64,000 nt of DNA from Coniella vitis (taxonomy: Eukaryota > Ascomycota > Sordariomycetes > Diaporthales > Schizoparmaceae): assembly GCA_011317545.1 (NCBI GenBank), contig WUJK01000004.1, forward strand, positions 1,178,001 through 1,242,000, given 5' to 3'. Positions within the stretch are counted from its first letter, which is position 1; every line of letters begins with the position of its first letter. Positions 1 through 9,832 of the stretch are shown in pieces. The translations under genes were made by a program, and so were the position numbers. The notes beneath the pieces are model-generated. The model did not search any database, was not told where the DNA came from, and saw nothing but the letters and a program-made list of their open reading frames with translations.

Positions 1-89
1 CTACCAGCGAATCCAAACACACAACTTTATTCAGAACAAACAGTCATGCACTTTGCACGACAGCCGACATGCCACGGCCCGAGCACTTG

Positions 90-245
90 CTAGCCATACA
101 GCGGAAGATAGGCGCATGCAGCCACGGAAAGAAATGCGGTGGTGGTGGTGGTGGTGGTGGCGGCTGTGGATGTGGGCTGGAGCAGGTTTTGGATGAGGGC
201 TTTGCCGCAGTTGCCTTTGGCTCCTAGGACCGCGTACGTGCCCAT
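90..245 (-). pseudogene. N-terminus of a Rossmann-fold NAD(P)-binding protein (NmrA-like?), cut short
   Basis: Reading leftward from an ATG at 245, the protein begins MGTYAVLGAKGNCGKALIQ. That is a first beta strand and a GxxGxxG nucleotide-binding loop, typical of NmrA-like or atypical SDR oxidoreductases. After about 24 residues the frame enters a run of threonines encoded by an (ACC)n repeat and stops at 90-92, giving only about 50 aa where such proteins usually have about 300. Either a donor in this stretch leads into an exon beyond the left edge, or the gene was broken by repeat expansion. The neighbouring SDR lies on the same strand. The fold call rests only on the first 24 residues. 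Confidence 0.4.
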
Positions 246-304
246 GGTGGTGGTGATGATGATGATGCTGGGGTTTTGCTTTTTCTCTCTTTGCTATTTC
301 TAGT

Positions 305-351
<47 letters not shown>

Positions 352-1163
352 AATTTATGGTGATGATGACTGGGTTATATGGTTCAAGACTGGCTGGTTG
401 ACACACACACACACACACGCCCACTTGCAATGAGTTGCTAGCAAAGCCTGCGATGTTGCAGGACAGGTTCACAGCAAACTGTTAGAATAGTGATGGATGG
501 GATCTTAGAACCCCTCGAATCCTCTGGAATACTACATCAAGATTATATACATTCTGCTTCCTTCCACCTATCAAAGAGGATAAAAGAAAAGAAAAAAAGG
601 TGTCGGAAAACGCGGGACCGTTGCATTATCCGAGATGCAATCAAATGGTGAATCAGGATGGCCCCCAATTGTTCCGAGTACCCGAGACGCCTCCTAGGTA
701 GTTTTCCCATTGTAAGGTATCGAACCCATGGTGGGGAGTCCTGTCAAGAGAAGCACGCAACCGAAACCACAAGTAACGTCAAGAGTGGTAATAGCAGAGC
801 ATCTCCGTCAAAGCACCGAGTTTGTCCGCGGCCGAAAGTCCGAGGGAGGGACCGAAAGTCCCGACCCGATCATAAGATAGAATAGCCAACCTGATCTAGC
901 TTTTCAGAGTAGGAGGATTTTACAGAATCTGGAGATTTATTTGAGTCGACTGTTTTCGATCAGGCAATGTTTGGGAAGTGAAGTTGCATTGCAAATTGTG
1001 CCAGAGAGCACACGGCTTTAGTTGAATAGTCTGTCCGAATACTATTCGCGACTTGTCCCTGTTGTGTTGTTGTTATTATTATCACCATTATATTTCACAT
1101 CCGGTTCTATCTCGTGCTATTTCCACTTGTATTCATGTCTATGCAAGTCAGGGGCGCAAGGAA
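246..1163. other. Spacer between the Rossmann fragment and the SDR
   Basis: Apart from the poly-T and CA tracts I see no gene here. It should contain the promoter of the leftmost gene and the 3' end of the SDR transcript. Short open frames at 658-885 and 1022-1331 have no coding character. Confidence 0.5.
307..350. repeat. Poly-T tract
   Basis: An uninterrupted run of about 44 T, followed 50 bases later by a (CA)n run at about 402-418. It sits just upstream of the minus-strand Rossmann start at 245. On the minus strand this is a poly(dA) tract that could act as a nucleosome-free promoter element. Confidence 0.9.
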
Positions 1164-2317
1164 CTACCACGGCTCAATCTTGCCATCCACATCCATCATG
1201 CCATTCACTTCAAAGTGCGCGTCTCGCTTCCCCAAGATGATATTCACCAGCTCGTCGGCTGGCTCCTTGGCCGGTCGGGCACCCATCTTGATTCGCATCT
1301 GGCGGCCCTCTTTGCCTGTCTGTACATATGACCGCCTCGTTAGTTTCTTGACAGACAGATTTAAAGCCAGTTACACTGAAGAAGGTTTGTTGGTTTTACT
1401 TTTCAAACACACACACACACATGATCAATGTTTCGAGAAGGAGAAGAAGAAGAAGAAGAAGAAGAAGAAGAAGAAGAAGAAGAAGAAGAAGAAGAAGAAG
1501 AAGAGGAAAAAAAGAAAAAGAAACAAAGCCCCAACCTACCAAATTCGTCACACAAAACCCAGGATCAAACGCACACACCCTACACCCCCACGCCTTGAAG
1601 GCAACCCGATGACACGCCGCCAGCATATTCAGCGCCGCCTTGCTCGCGCGGTAGTGCTCCCCGGGAAGCTTGGCGTGCGGGTTCGTCGCGTCCAGCTTGA
1701 GCGTAATCGACCCTTGGCCCGACGAGACGTGCACCACCAGCGGGGCTCCTCCCCCAGCCTCTGCCTCTGCTTCTGCCGCGCGACGCAGCAGTGGCTCGAG
1801 CGCCTCCGTCAGGACCCACGGCGCAAAGACATTCGTCTCAAAGGTGCGGCGCAGGAGCGCCAGCGTGGGCTCGTCGGGCTGCTGCTGCTGCTGGTGCGGC
1901 AGCGGGAGGATGCCGGCGTTGTTGACGAGGACGTCGAGGCGGCCGGCGTGGTGCTGCTCAATGTGCGTCTTGGCGGCGGCGATGGAGGCCGCGTCGGTGA
2001 TGTCGAGCTGGAGGAGCGAGATGGGGCTTTGGAGGGAGGCGGAGGCGTGGATCTCGGCCAGGGCTTGCTGGCCTTTTTCGAGGCTGCGCGCGCCGAGGAG
2101 GATGTGGTAGTCTGGTGATGCCTGGGCCAGGCTGATGACTGTTTCGAGGCCGATGCCGCTGTTGGCGCCTGGAAAGGGAAAAAAAAAAGTAAATAAGTGA
2201 GGTTTGGAATCAATGGGTTAACCCCCGTACGAAGTGGTCGCGAGACTGTTGGGGGATGTTATCTAGGAAGGACTTGTTCACACCTGTAATGAGTACGATC
2301 TTTTTATCGGCTGCCAT
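1164..2317 (-). CDS. Short-chain dehydrogenase/reductase (classical SDR), three exons
   Basis: An NAD(P)-dependent oxidoreductase of the classical SDR family, probably cytosolic; the substrate cannot be read from sequence. Exons run 2317-2284, 2168-1540 and 1319-1164 and join in phase to give 272 aa. The TGxxxGIG cofactor loop is TGANSGIG and is split by intron 1. An LDVLVNNAG motif follows, then a catalytic serine in VHVSSG and YRASK as the Tyr-x3-Lys pair. DPGFCVTNL continues into TGKEGRQ only when the 220-nt second intron is removed, which supports that junction. Intron 2 carries a long TTC microsatellite. The gene ends in DGKIEPW then TAG. Confidence 0.88.
1434..1506. repeat. (GAA)n/(TTC)n microsatellite inside an SDR intron
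   Basis: About 22 GAA units on the plus strand, inside intron 2 of the minus-strand SDR, so the transcript carries a UUC pyrimidine tract. A short CA run lies beside it at about 1409-1420. Purine-pyrimidine mirror tracts of this kind can form triplex DNA and are length-variable. Confidence 0.9.
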
Positions 2318-5147
2318 TGTGGCGCGATTTTGCAGAGAGAGAGAGAGAGAGAGAGAGAGCGAGTTGTGGTTGCTTAGAGGACAAATACAATGTCAAGAGG
2401 AGGGAAAGAGAAAATAAAACGCTGGATTTAATTGCTTCTAATTCTAATATCACGAAAGACTAGTTGGCGTCATATATATATATATATATAATATACAAGA
2501 GCATGGCGGTCGGTCCAAATACTCAATCACTCCTTGACGATAAAGTCGACGAAAAGGCCAGCCTCTTAATTCCGGCTGAGGCCGAATCTGACCGTGCCGG
2601 GCGTGGTGCTCCGGGGTTTAACGCTGCCGTACTGTCCGGGCCGGGGGCAATTAAGGCAGTGCCGCGATCGGCCCCACTACATAGTACTTAAATAGTAAAA
2701 CCCTTAGCAAGGTATTGACCCTTCTTGGCAAACAATCTTGCGGGACACTAGTTTAGTCAGCATCACATTCGCGATTCAATTTTATTAATGCCCGAAAAAC
2801 ATCAGCTCAATTACTCACATTTGACTCGCACTGGCACGCCATAACTCGCGTCGAGTTGTGTCCGTATAACGCCCGAATCCTGCTGCTCACGTCGACTTGA
2901 ACGGACATAAAAACGCCGGTCACGGAATAACGTGAGGGCGGGCGCTAGACAAAGCCATGGGTAGATTAGATGGTGAGGAGAGGTCAGGTCATGACCATGA
3001 TCATGGGGCTATTATTCAAATGTTCCCGTCCGCGTTGTTGTACATGGTAGGTTGCATCATTGGTTGTTTTTTTGTTTGTTTGACGCATCGTGTGCGTATC
3101 TGGTTATATGCAAGCCAAGAGACGTAGCACAAGTCATTGGGTCATTACATCCTCATCAGGCCTACAGTCAAGTCATTTTTGCTGAATCAAAAGACATCTG
3201 CGGAGTATCAGGCTGCCAGAGTAGAATATACCATATACAGCCTGTGCAAACTCGAAGATTCGCCCAAAAGGCAGATAGATGATGCACTCCGCGTCAGTTT
3301 ACCTAGGTACAGTTGTTTTTCTTTCTACTTGTGGTGGTTTGGATTATTTATATATAATCCAAGATTTCCTCTAATGTTCTTTTTTTTCTCCCTTACCTTT
3401 TGGATCACAAGTATAAACCAATTTGATTAATTGCTTTATGTATGGTAGATAAAGAACACTTTTTATGTGTACAAAGTACTTACATAGTAGGCAAGCAGTT
3501 CTTTCAATAGCGAGCTCCACCCATTCTCCCTTAAATATAGTAGCACGCGCTGTAAGCGAAGGCATATCTTGCCTTTGCGGCTTTGCGGATCCCTAGTCTA
3601 GCCTAGCCAGTTGCTTACTACATTAGTCAGTCGATTAGGTTACATAGTAGCTTGACAACTCCTCCAAACGTTAAAAAAGACAGCGGTGGTCTGGCACGTG
3701 TTCGTAGGGGCTCTCCCATCCAAGTCTAGTGGTTGGGATCTGCAACGGCTCTCTTCTGTCGTCATGGCACGACAGGAACCCTGGTCAAGCTTGTCTGGGG
3801 ATCGCAGTACTTGTGTTCAACTGGGCGTTTTCGGAAATGAGGCCTACTATTCTTTCTATCAAATTCTGCCAGACCACGAACAGGATTCTGCTGCAGGTTA
3901 GATGAAATAGTAACCCCTCCAATTGCAAAACGTTTCCTTCATGATGATTCGTCAGTGCGACGGTGATTGCCATGATCATGATGCATGACTGAGGGCCTTG
4001 GTAAAAAAAAAAAAGTCTACTGCATTCCAGTCGCTTACATTCTTTTTTCTTGTTTCCCCTGGTGAGACAAACGGCCAGCCATTTTATGGACTATGGAGAA
4101 TCGAGATCGCAATGCGTTTTTGCTTGGCTGGCTTGCTTACTTGCTTGCTTGCTAGGAAAATCTCTGCATGAGCAGGTGAGCGGCTGAGTTCGTCCTTGTT
4201 CGTGCAGAATGCCGTGATGTACAACAGCCATAGATCCATCATGCAGAGCCAAGGCTGTTCTATTTACTGGCATCGTAGCTGAGAATGGGGCACCCCAGCG
4301 GGTATGCAGGGAGTATGCACGAGGTTATCTGGCGGGCGGCAGTTGGCTGTGGTAGGGCCTGTGGCCTTGTTCAGTGAGAGAGGGAGAAATGACGTGCCCT
4401 GGCCGCCCGCCCTGTCCCTGTTCGTCTGTGGGTGTGTGGGGGGGGGGACGCTGGACCCCTGCCCCATCTTCTGCTTCTAGGCGCATGCTGTGGCTGGGTG
4501 GATCACTCTACCGCAGGGGTAAGGTTAATTTTCCGCGGTGTGCCCCGGGCACCGACGTCATTTCGAGATTCGGAGGCTCCACAAGGGGCCATCCTTGCCC
4601 GAAAAGCAAGTTTCCCAGCGGTACCGTAGTACTGCGTAGATGGAGAGGGAGGTACTTTTATGTATAGTCAGCAAAATACCAGCATCTTTTGCTCGCGCAT
4701 TAGGTAAGTATGTACTCTTGACGCAAAAGCTATACCCACACAAGCCATCCTGCATGGGATCGTCTCCAAGATTCTTGATATTTCTGGCCATGGCGGTCAG
4801 GTCGCATGGGCCGGATCATGCCTTCACGAGGGGGATCGAGACATCTCTCTTTTCCGTTTTGGGCCCAGAAAATTAAAGAGAACAGGCGTGAGTCATTGGA
4901 AAAACCTCTTTCTCTCTGACTCTTTTTACCCGCGGAAAGGGGGAACAAGAGAGAGGAAGACTGGAAGTGAAAAAGGGAAAGAAAAAGCACTTTGTCGATT
5001 GACGTAGCGTGTGTCACTTTGTCGTCGTTTTTGTTTTTTTTTTTGTTTTTGCGCGGCCTCGGTCCGGTTTTTGCACGCCCAATGTCACGCGACCAAGCAC
5101 ATTGTTCGAGGCAGCGGCTACGAGCGGGTCCTCCTCCGAATTCAGAA

Positions 5148-5163
5148 ACATGCATATGCATGT
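5148..5163. promoter_or_regulatory. Perfect 16-bp palindrome in the promoter of the small hydrophobic protein
   Basis: ACATGCATATGCATGT is fully self-complementary and lies about 320 bp before the start codon, 12 bp left of a CRE-type TGACGTCA. It is a candidate dimeric transcription-factor site; no factor can be named. Confidence 0.4.
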
Positions 5164-5175
5164 CTCGCACTCGAA

Positions 5176-5183
5176 TGACGTCA
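5176..5183. promoter_or_regulatory. CRE-like TGACGTCA site followed by a TATA box
   Basis: TGACGTCA is the consensus for bZIP factors of the ATF/CREB class. A TATAA lies at 5246-5250, and a CA- and CT-rich leader runs from there to the start codon at 5470. The arrangement looks like a stress-inducible promoter; that is inference. Confidence 0.45.
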
Positions 5184-5469
5184 AACTTTAATTTCACGGT
5201 TTACTTGCGATGAGGAGACGAGCAGACATTTGGGAGTCAAAATCATATAAGACACGCTCTCCCTTCTCTCACACCTCTGGGATAGACTTTCGCTTCTGCA
5301 TCAGTCTAATAAACACACACACACACTCAAAGCAATCTACCTACCTATACATCATCAACAGCTACTACTACCAAGTCACCACCTAGTACACCCAACCTCA
5401 GCAACAGTCTCTGCTGAATAATCTCACCAACAACAAAACCCAAAACAACAAACACAACAAAACGTCATC

Positions 5470-5792
5470 ATGGGTGTCGTCGTGTCCTGTCTGCAAGCCA
5501 TTGGCGACTGTATCATGACAGTCATCAACGCCATTGCCGGGGTGATTATGAGCATCATCAACGGTGTTGTGGCCGTCCTGGCAGCCATCGTCCGCTTCCT
5601 GACTTGTAAGTTGATGACCACAAAAAGAAAAGAAAGAAAGAAAGACGTAGACAGAGTCACGTGAACAGCAAAGCAGGGATATCACTGACACAAACATCTT
5701 TACCAGGCGGCTACTGTGGCTCGCGCCGCAGCGGAACAGCGGGCGGTACTACCTCGAGAAGACACGGGTTCGGCAGGAGGAGCCGCGTCTAG
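5470..5792 (+). CDS. Small hydrophobic protein with basic Gly/Arg tail, 73 aa, two exons
   Basis: Exons 5470-5605 and 5707-5792 flank a 101-nt GTAAGT...CAG intron and join in phase. The first 45 residues are an Ile/Val/Ala-rich amphipathic or membrane stretch with regularly spaced small residues (MGVVVSC..., CIMTVINAIAGVI). After the junction comes CGYCGSRRSGTAGG and an Arg-rich end, GRRSRV. It resembles short fungal proteins of unknown function that I recall only in general terms. A Gly2 and Cys7 near the start could allow lipid attachment. The long CA-rich leader, TATA box and CRE suggest strong or inducible expression. The 3' exon is out of frame without splicing, which argues that the intron is real. 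Confidence 0.7.
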
Positions 5793-7600
5793 TGGTTCCC
5801 TGGGGAACGACCCGGGAAATCGGAACGGAACGTGGCGGGTTGAGGCGTAATCGGCGAAGAAGCCGGGAGTAATGATGGCGCATGGTGTTGTGGCGGAGAG
5901 CAGAGCAGAGCAGAGCGGAAGAGATACCCAATACCCAGATCTCACATTGTATCAACAATACGTGTTTACGGATTAGCAGCTTGACGCGAAAATTTTACTT
6001 TGTTCACACATGCTATCATTACGCTCCATTGTGTGTGTGTCATGTCGACTTGCTGCGGTAACGGATGCAAAAGTGACTCAATTCTCGTCTATGACCAGAA
6101 GTACATAATGGTGTTTGTAACCGCATTCATCATCCAAAGCGCCGTTTTGAAACGAAACCAGCACCAATCTGAAGGAAGCTAAGCAAGACCTAAAAATAGT
6201 CCATGCCAAACCGCGTCTATAGTTCCATGATAATCACGCCAAGGTGCATCAAACTAGACCTGTGCCAACCAGAATATGCGTCCAAGACTTGGTGCTACGA
6301 GTAGAATAAACGACGGCACGGGATGAGCCTCAAGTTACGCAAACAGGCGCGGGACGAGCCTTATTTTTTCATCTACAACACGAATAAGCGAGAAGCCGAC
6401 GATGCTGGGTCTGGGCTAGTTTGAGGGCCATGGTGTTGTGTCAACGAGGAGCGCGCAGAGCCGAATGAGAGAGGGGCTTATTATTGTCGAGAGAACAATG
6501 CCCAGTGCTGTCCATCCGTCTTGATCGGAAGCGCAAGAGCTGGTCAGCCATAACCGCTGGATATCATGGTATTATACTACTGGAATAAAAGGCTTTGTTT
6601 GCTCCTGAAAATGGCGGCATATGGAAGATGGACGCTAAGCTGGCGAGATTTGGACTTTTTCTTTGCTATAGTATCTACCGTCCACCGTTTACGGATGGAT
6701 GGACTGGCTTTTGGTGGTGACTCATCTGAGATAGAGGCCGGTCTTCGCCATGATTGTGACGTGCCGTGCCGTGACGATGGTGGATAGTCTGCAACGGGAC
6801 CGTGGTCGGAGTAGTGATCGTCCAATCTTGCCAACTGGAGATTAGTTGCGTGCGTGCGTGCGTGCGTGCGTGCCGTCCCGAACGAAGAGCTCCGGATGAA
6901 ACCAGCAAGGACGATGGAATACCGTGGCGAGCCATGGAAGCAAGGTGATGCCAGTGGGGAAGTGACTGACTGCCGTGAGGCTCCAAAGCATGCAAGTGCA
7001 AGGCAGGAGGCGCGCCTGGGGGAGGTACAAATGTGGAAAGGCTTACTGGGACTTGTATGCTAGACTCCTCACCAGACTGTGAAAGCACTCGTGTCATCTG
7101 TATATCGCATCGCAGGTGGCATCCAGTAAGGCTTGGAACTCTGCAGGACACACATATCCAACGGGGGCTTTTTCTCACTCAATATCGTAGGTGTAAGCGA
7201 TCATCATGCGATCAGAACAACTGCGATTATCAGACAACGTCTGCGAACAGGTCAAGCGTAGTGTTTTGGATGGAATTCAACCAAAGCTATTTTACCAATC
7301 CGAGATATACCGTTCGGTTGAGTCCGGTGTAGGACTGGGAGCGTCGAGCCGAGGCCATGTCTCGGCATCATCGTAAATGTAGACGACACTCGATAATCAT
7401 ACGATCAAAACACCTTCAAAAGTACACAAAAGCTACAAATGGGTCAAGCGTACTGCTCTGCATTGTCCTTGAACGGGAGCTAAATCGACTAACGCGCGAT
7501 GATCAAAACGGTTGAACCCGATGCGGTGGATAACATGTCACGGCACTAGTTCTGGAAACAGCAGCCGCATACTCTTGACATGTGGCCGACATATGCTACG
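5793..7600. other. Gene-free region left of the repeat block
   Basis: No gene found. A (GCGT)n microsatellite lies at about 6847-6871. From about 7190 to 7560 there are two strongly diverged copies of a roughly 190-bp unit; GGTCAAGCGTA appears at about 7250 and again at about 7442, with similar flanks. Open frames here are short and lack coding character. Confidence 0.5.
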
Positions 7601-7654
7601 ATATTTGTTATGAGCCTCTTTGCTTTATTTTGATGTCAACACCATCGCAGCGTC

Positions 7655-8475
7655 AGGTTCGTCTATAAATATACGGCCTCCTGCCCTCCATCTCGTCTCG
7701 TTTTCTTCTTCCTTCTTCACCCCCGACACTACACAGCACCCTCCCCCCCTTCAGACAGCACCGAGCCCCTTCGCAGCATCAGGATTGTCTATAAGTATGG
7801 GCTCTCCTCCCCCTTCGTCCTCATTTTCATCTTCTCTTCTTTCTTCCTCACCCACAGCACTTCCCAAACACCCTCAACACTGGCCAAGTGTCCTTCCCTT
7901 AGCCTCTTCGCATCCTCAGGATTGTCTATAAGTATGGGCTCTCCCCTCCTTCGTCCTGATCTTTTCTTTCTCTTCTTTCTTCCTCACCCACAACACTTCC
8001 CAAACATCCTTCCTCACAATCCAGCCGAGCCTCCAGCCCCGTCGCAGCAGCAGAATTGTCTATAAGTATCTGCCCTCTCCCCCCATCCTCTCATCTTTTC
8101 TTTCTCTTCTTTCTTTCCTCACCCACAACACTGCCCAAGCACCCTTCCCTCACAATCCAGCCGAGCCTCTATCCTCTTCACAGCATCAGGATCGTCTATA
8201 AGTATGGGCTCTCCTCCCCTTCCTCTCGTTTTTTCTTTCTCTTCTTCTTTCCTCCTTCACCCTCGACACTGCCCAAGCACCCTCCCTCACAACCCAACCC
8301 AGCCTTCAGCCTCTTCACAATATCAGAGTTGTCCATAAGTATGGGACCTCCTCCGCCTTCATCTTCATCTTCTCTTTCCCTTCTTCTTTCCTCCTTCACC
8401 CTCAACACTGGCCAGGTGGCCAAGTGGCCTCTCCTTAGCCTCTTCACAGCATCAGGACCGTCTATAAGTATAGGC
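7655..8475. repeat. Seven-unit ~134-bp tandem array with a TATAAGTA box in each unit
   Basis: CTATAAGTA-type boxes occur at about 7662 (variant TATAAATA), 7790, 7925, 8059, 8194, 8332 (variant CATAAGTA) and 8461, spaced 128-138 bp. Each is preceded by a CAGCATCAGGAT-like stretch and followed by a long CT-rich tract and then CACAACACT or CAACACTGCCC. The units are diverged but clearly related. Open frames through the array (up to 280 aa) are Ser/Pro/Phe-rich by-products of the CT tracts. TATA followed by CT-rich sequence is the layout of strong fungal core promoters, so this looks like a multiplied promoter segment. Confidence 0.8.
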
Positions 8476-8784
8476 CCTTGTTTCCTCCTTCACCCCCAAC
8501 ACTGCCCAACTCCAGCCCCTCCTCACGGCATCTTCACGGCAAGACCACATCATAGCCCACTGGATGACGTCTTAGCAGAGCCGCTCTATTGCACAGTTGA
8601 ACGAGACCACCAATCTCATTGCACATTCAACCAGAGCGCGTTTCATTGCACCTTAGACTACAGTGGCTCCTCCTCACTGCACACCCGAGGAGAAAGATTG
8701 GTCGCCCACAGATTCTACACTCCCCTGCCCTTGCCCCTTTTCCGTCACAACACAGTCACTTCCCTTTCCTTTCCATGTTTCCCT

Positions 8785-8906
8785 CCACGAATGGTAAGTT
8801 TCGATCCTTTCCTCGGCACCTATCCTTCGACGCGTTGTAATTTGGTAAGTCCATCCCCGCCCCCCCCCCCCCCCCTTCCCCCCTTCCCCCCTTTGTGATT
8901 GGTAAG
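8785..8906 (+). other. Three successive splice-donor-like GGTAAGT motifs
   Basis: GGTAAGT occurs at about 8791, 8843 and 8899, each about 52-56 bp from the next. The third follows a C-rich tract at about 8860-8890. They lie just after the TATA array and just before candidate acceptors. They may be donors of an unannotated transcript or a decayed tandem duplication. Confidence 0.35.
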
Positions 8907-8931
8907 TCTCTAACCCTACTCCTTGCACCTT

Positions 8932-9205
8932 TTGTCGCGAACATGTTGATTCTTCACCTAGCAGGGGGAGTCGAGGCTACTTCAGGCTCGTGTAGCCGTA
9001 CAAAGCCTGGGAGGGTGGGTTGTTTCATGATCGATCGCGATAGGTCGTGAAAACGCGGTTTGTTACTAACTCTAGGTCTTGCTTGCCCCGTTCATTCTTG
9101 TCGCGAACATGTTAATTCCTCTCTTAACAGGCGGAGTCAAGGCTGCTCCAGGCTCGTATAGCCGTAAAAAGCCTGGGAGGGTGGGTTGTTCCGTGATCGA
9201 CCCCG
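8932..9205. repeat. Tandem duplication, two ~110-bp copies 167 bp apart
   Basis: Copy 1 is about 8932-9043 and copy 2 about 9099-9205. Both start TGTCGCGAACATGTT and continue through an acceptor-like CAG followed by GGAGTC, then GGCTCGT.TAGCCGTA and AAGCCTGGGAGGGTGGGTTG. Identity by eye is around 80%. Copy 1 also contains CATGATCGATCGCG, which recurs in each 76-bp unit to the right. Confidence 0.75.
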
Positions 9206-9214
9206 CGACGTCGT

Positions 9215-9465
9215 GCATGTCGTGATAGTCCGCGATTGTGAGAAGAGGGGCCTTGTCCCCTTTTCTATGATCGATCGCGTGATGGTCATTGCATGTCGTG
9301 ATAGTCCGCGATTGTGAGAAGAGGGGCCTTGTCCCCTTTTCCATGATCGATCGCGTGATGATCATTGCATGTCGTGATAGTCCGCGATCGTGAGAAGAGG
9401 GGCCTTGTCCCCTTTTCCATGATCGATCGCGTGATGATCATTGCATGCCACGATATTGCGCGGTT
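9215..9465. repeat. 76-bp tandem repeat with a conserved hairpin (three full units plus one partial)
   Basis: Units start at 9215, 9291, 9367 and a diverged partial at 9443, a period of exactly 76 bp. Each full unit reads GCATGTCGTGATAGTCCGCG, then GAAGAGGGG, a 6-nt loop and CCCCTTTTC, then ATGATCGATCGCGTGATG. The hairpin has 9 pairs including one G-T and lies at 9242-9265, 9318-9341 and 9394-9417. The full units differ at only a few positions, so the expansion is recent. No open frame explains the period, since 76 is not a multiple of 3. Confidence 0.9.
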
Positions 9466-9473
9466 GTGGGAAC

Positions 9474-9518
9474 CTGGGGGGGTTTCCCCCCTTGGCCCCC
9501 CCGCTGGGAGGGGGGGCC
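9474..9518. repeat. Two adjacent G/C hairpins
   Basis: A G-run, TTT and a C-run at about 9477-9491 form a 6-bp stem with a 3-nt loop. GGCCCCCCC at 9494-9502 pairs perfectly with GGGGGGGCC at 9510-9518 across a 7-nt loop. They directly follow the last 76-bp unit. Confidence 0.6.
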
Positions 9519-9783
9519 TGGCCTTTGCTGCCGTCCCGAGACGGTGGCATTGCGCCTTGACGAGAGCGCCTGGCACAAGCCGCGCTCTCGTGTGTTGGCT
9601 CGGAGGGCTCGTTCGCCGAGGTAAGCTTTTCTTTTTTGACTGCGCCTGCCATCCATCTGCTCCAGACAGACACCACCCTTCAACAGACCAGCATGGCTGA
9701 CTGTATCGGTTCTCACAGCCCATGGCCTCGCCCGAGCGAGGCCACCCCGTCCTACCGGGGCGTTTTGGTGGCATCTTCCGGGC

Positions 9784-9832
9784 CACTACCACGTGGCCCG
9801 GCGTGCCGGATCACTACCACGTGGTCCGGCGT
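9784..9832. repeat. Direct repeat of a 21-bp E-box-containing sequence
   Basis: CACTACCACGTGG followed by C or T and CCGGCGT occurs at 9784-9804 and 9812-9832. Each copy contains the CACGTG E-box palindrome. The second abuts the left arm of the long inverted repeat at 9831. Confidence 0.7.

Larger units (their letters stand above)
2318..5469. other. 3.1-kb intergenic region
   Basis: No convincing gene. It contains a (GA)n run at 2334-2358, a (TA)n run at about 2472-2490, a stretch rich in CGG/CCG triplets at about 2560-2660, a G run at about 4440-4448 and several TACATAGTA or TACCTAGGTA motifs, for example 3300-3309. Open frames are short and low-complexity. The right end is the promoter of the small protein at 5470. 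Confidence 0.6.

Noticed and set aside
690..745. tRNA-like B-box (GGTTCGATACC on the minus strand)
   Set aside because: The flanking bases do not form a five-pair T stem and no acceptor stem or A-box was found.
1114..2118. 334-codon plus-strand frame over the SDR
   Set aside because: It is antisense to the SDR and includes a poly-Lys run from the GAA microsatellite; no domain.
8056..8898. 280-codon frame through the TATA array
   Set aside because: The frame follows CT-rich repeat units, giving only Ser/Pro/Phe/Leu composition; other frames are open too, so it is a by-product of base composition.
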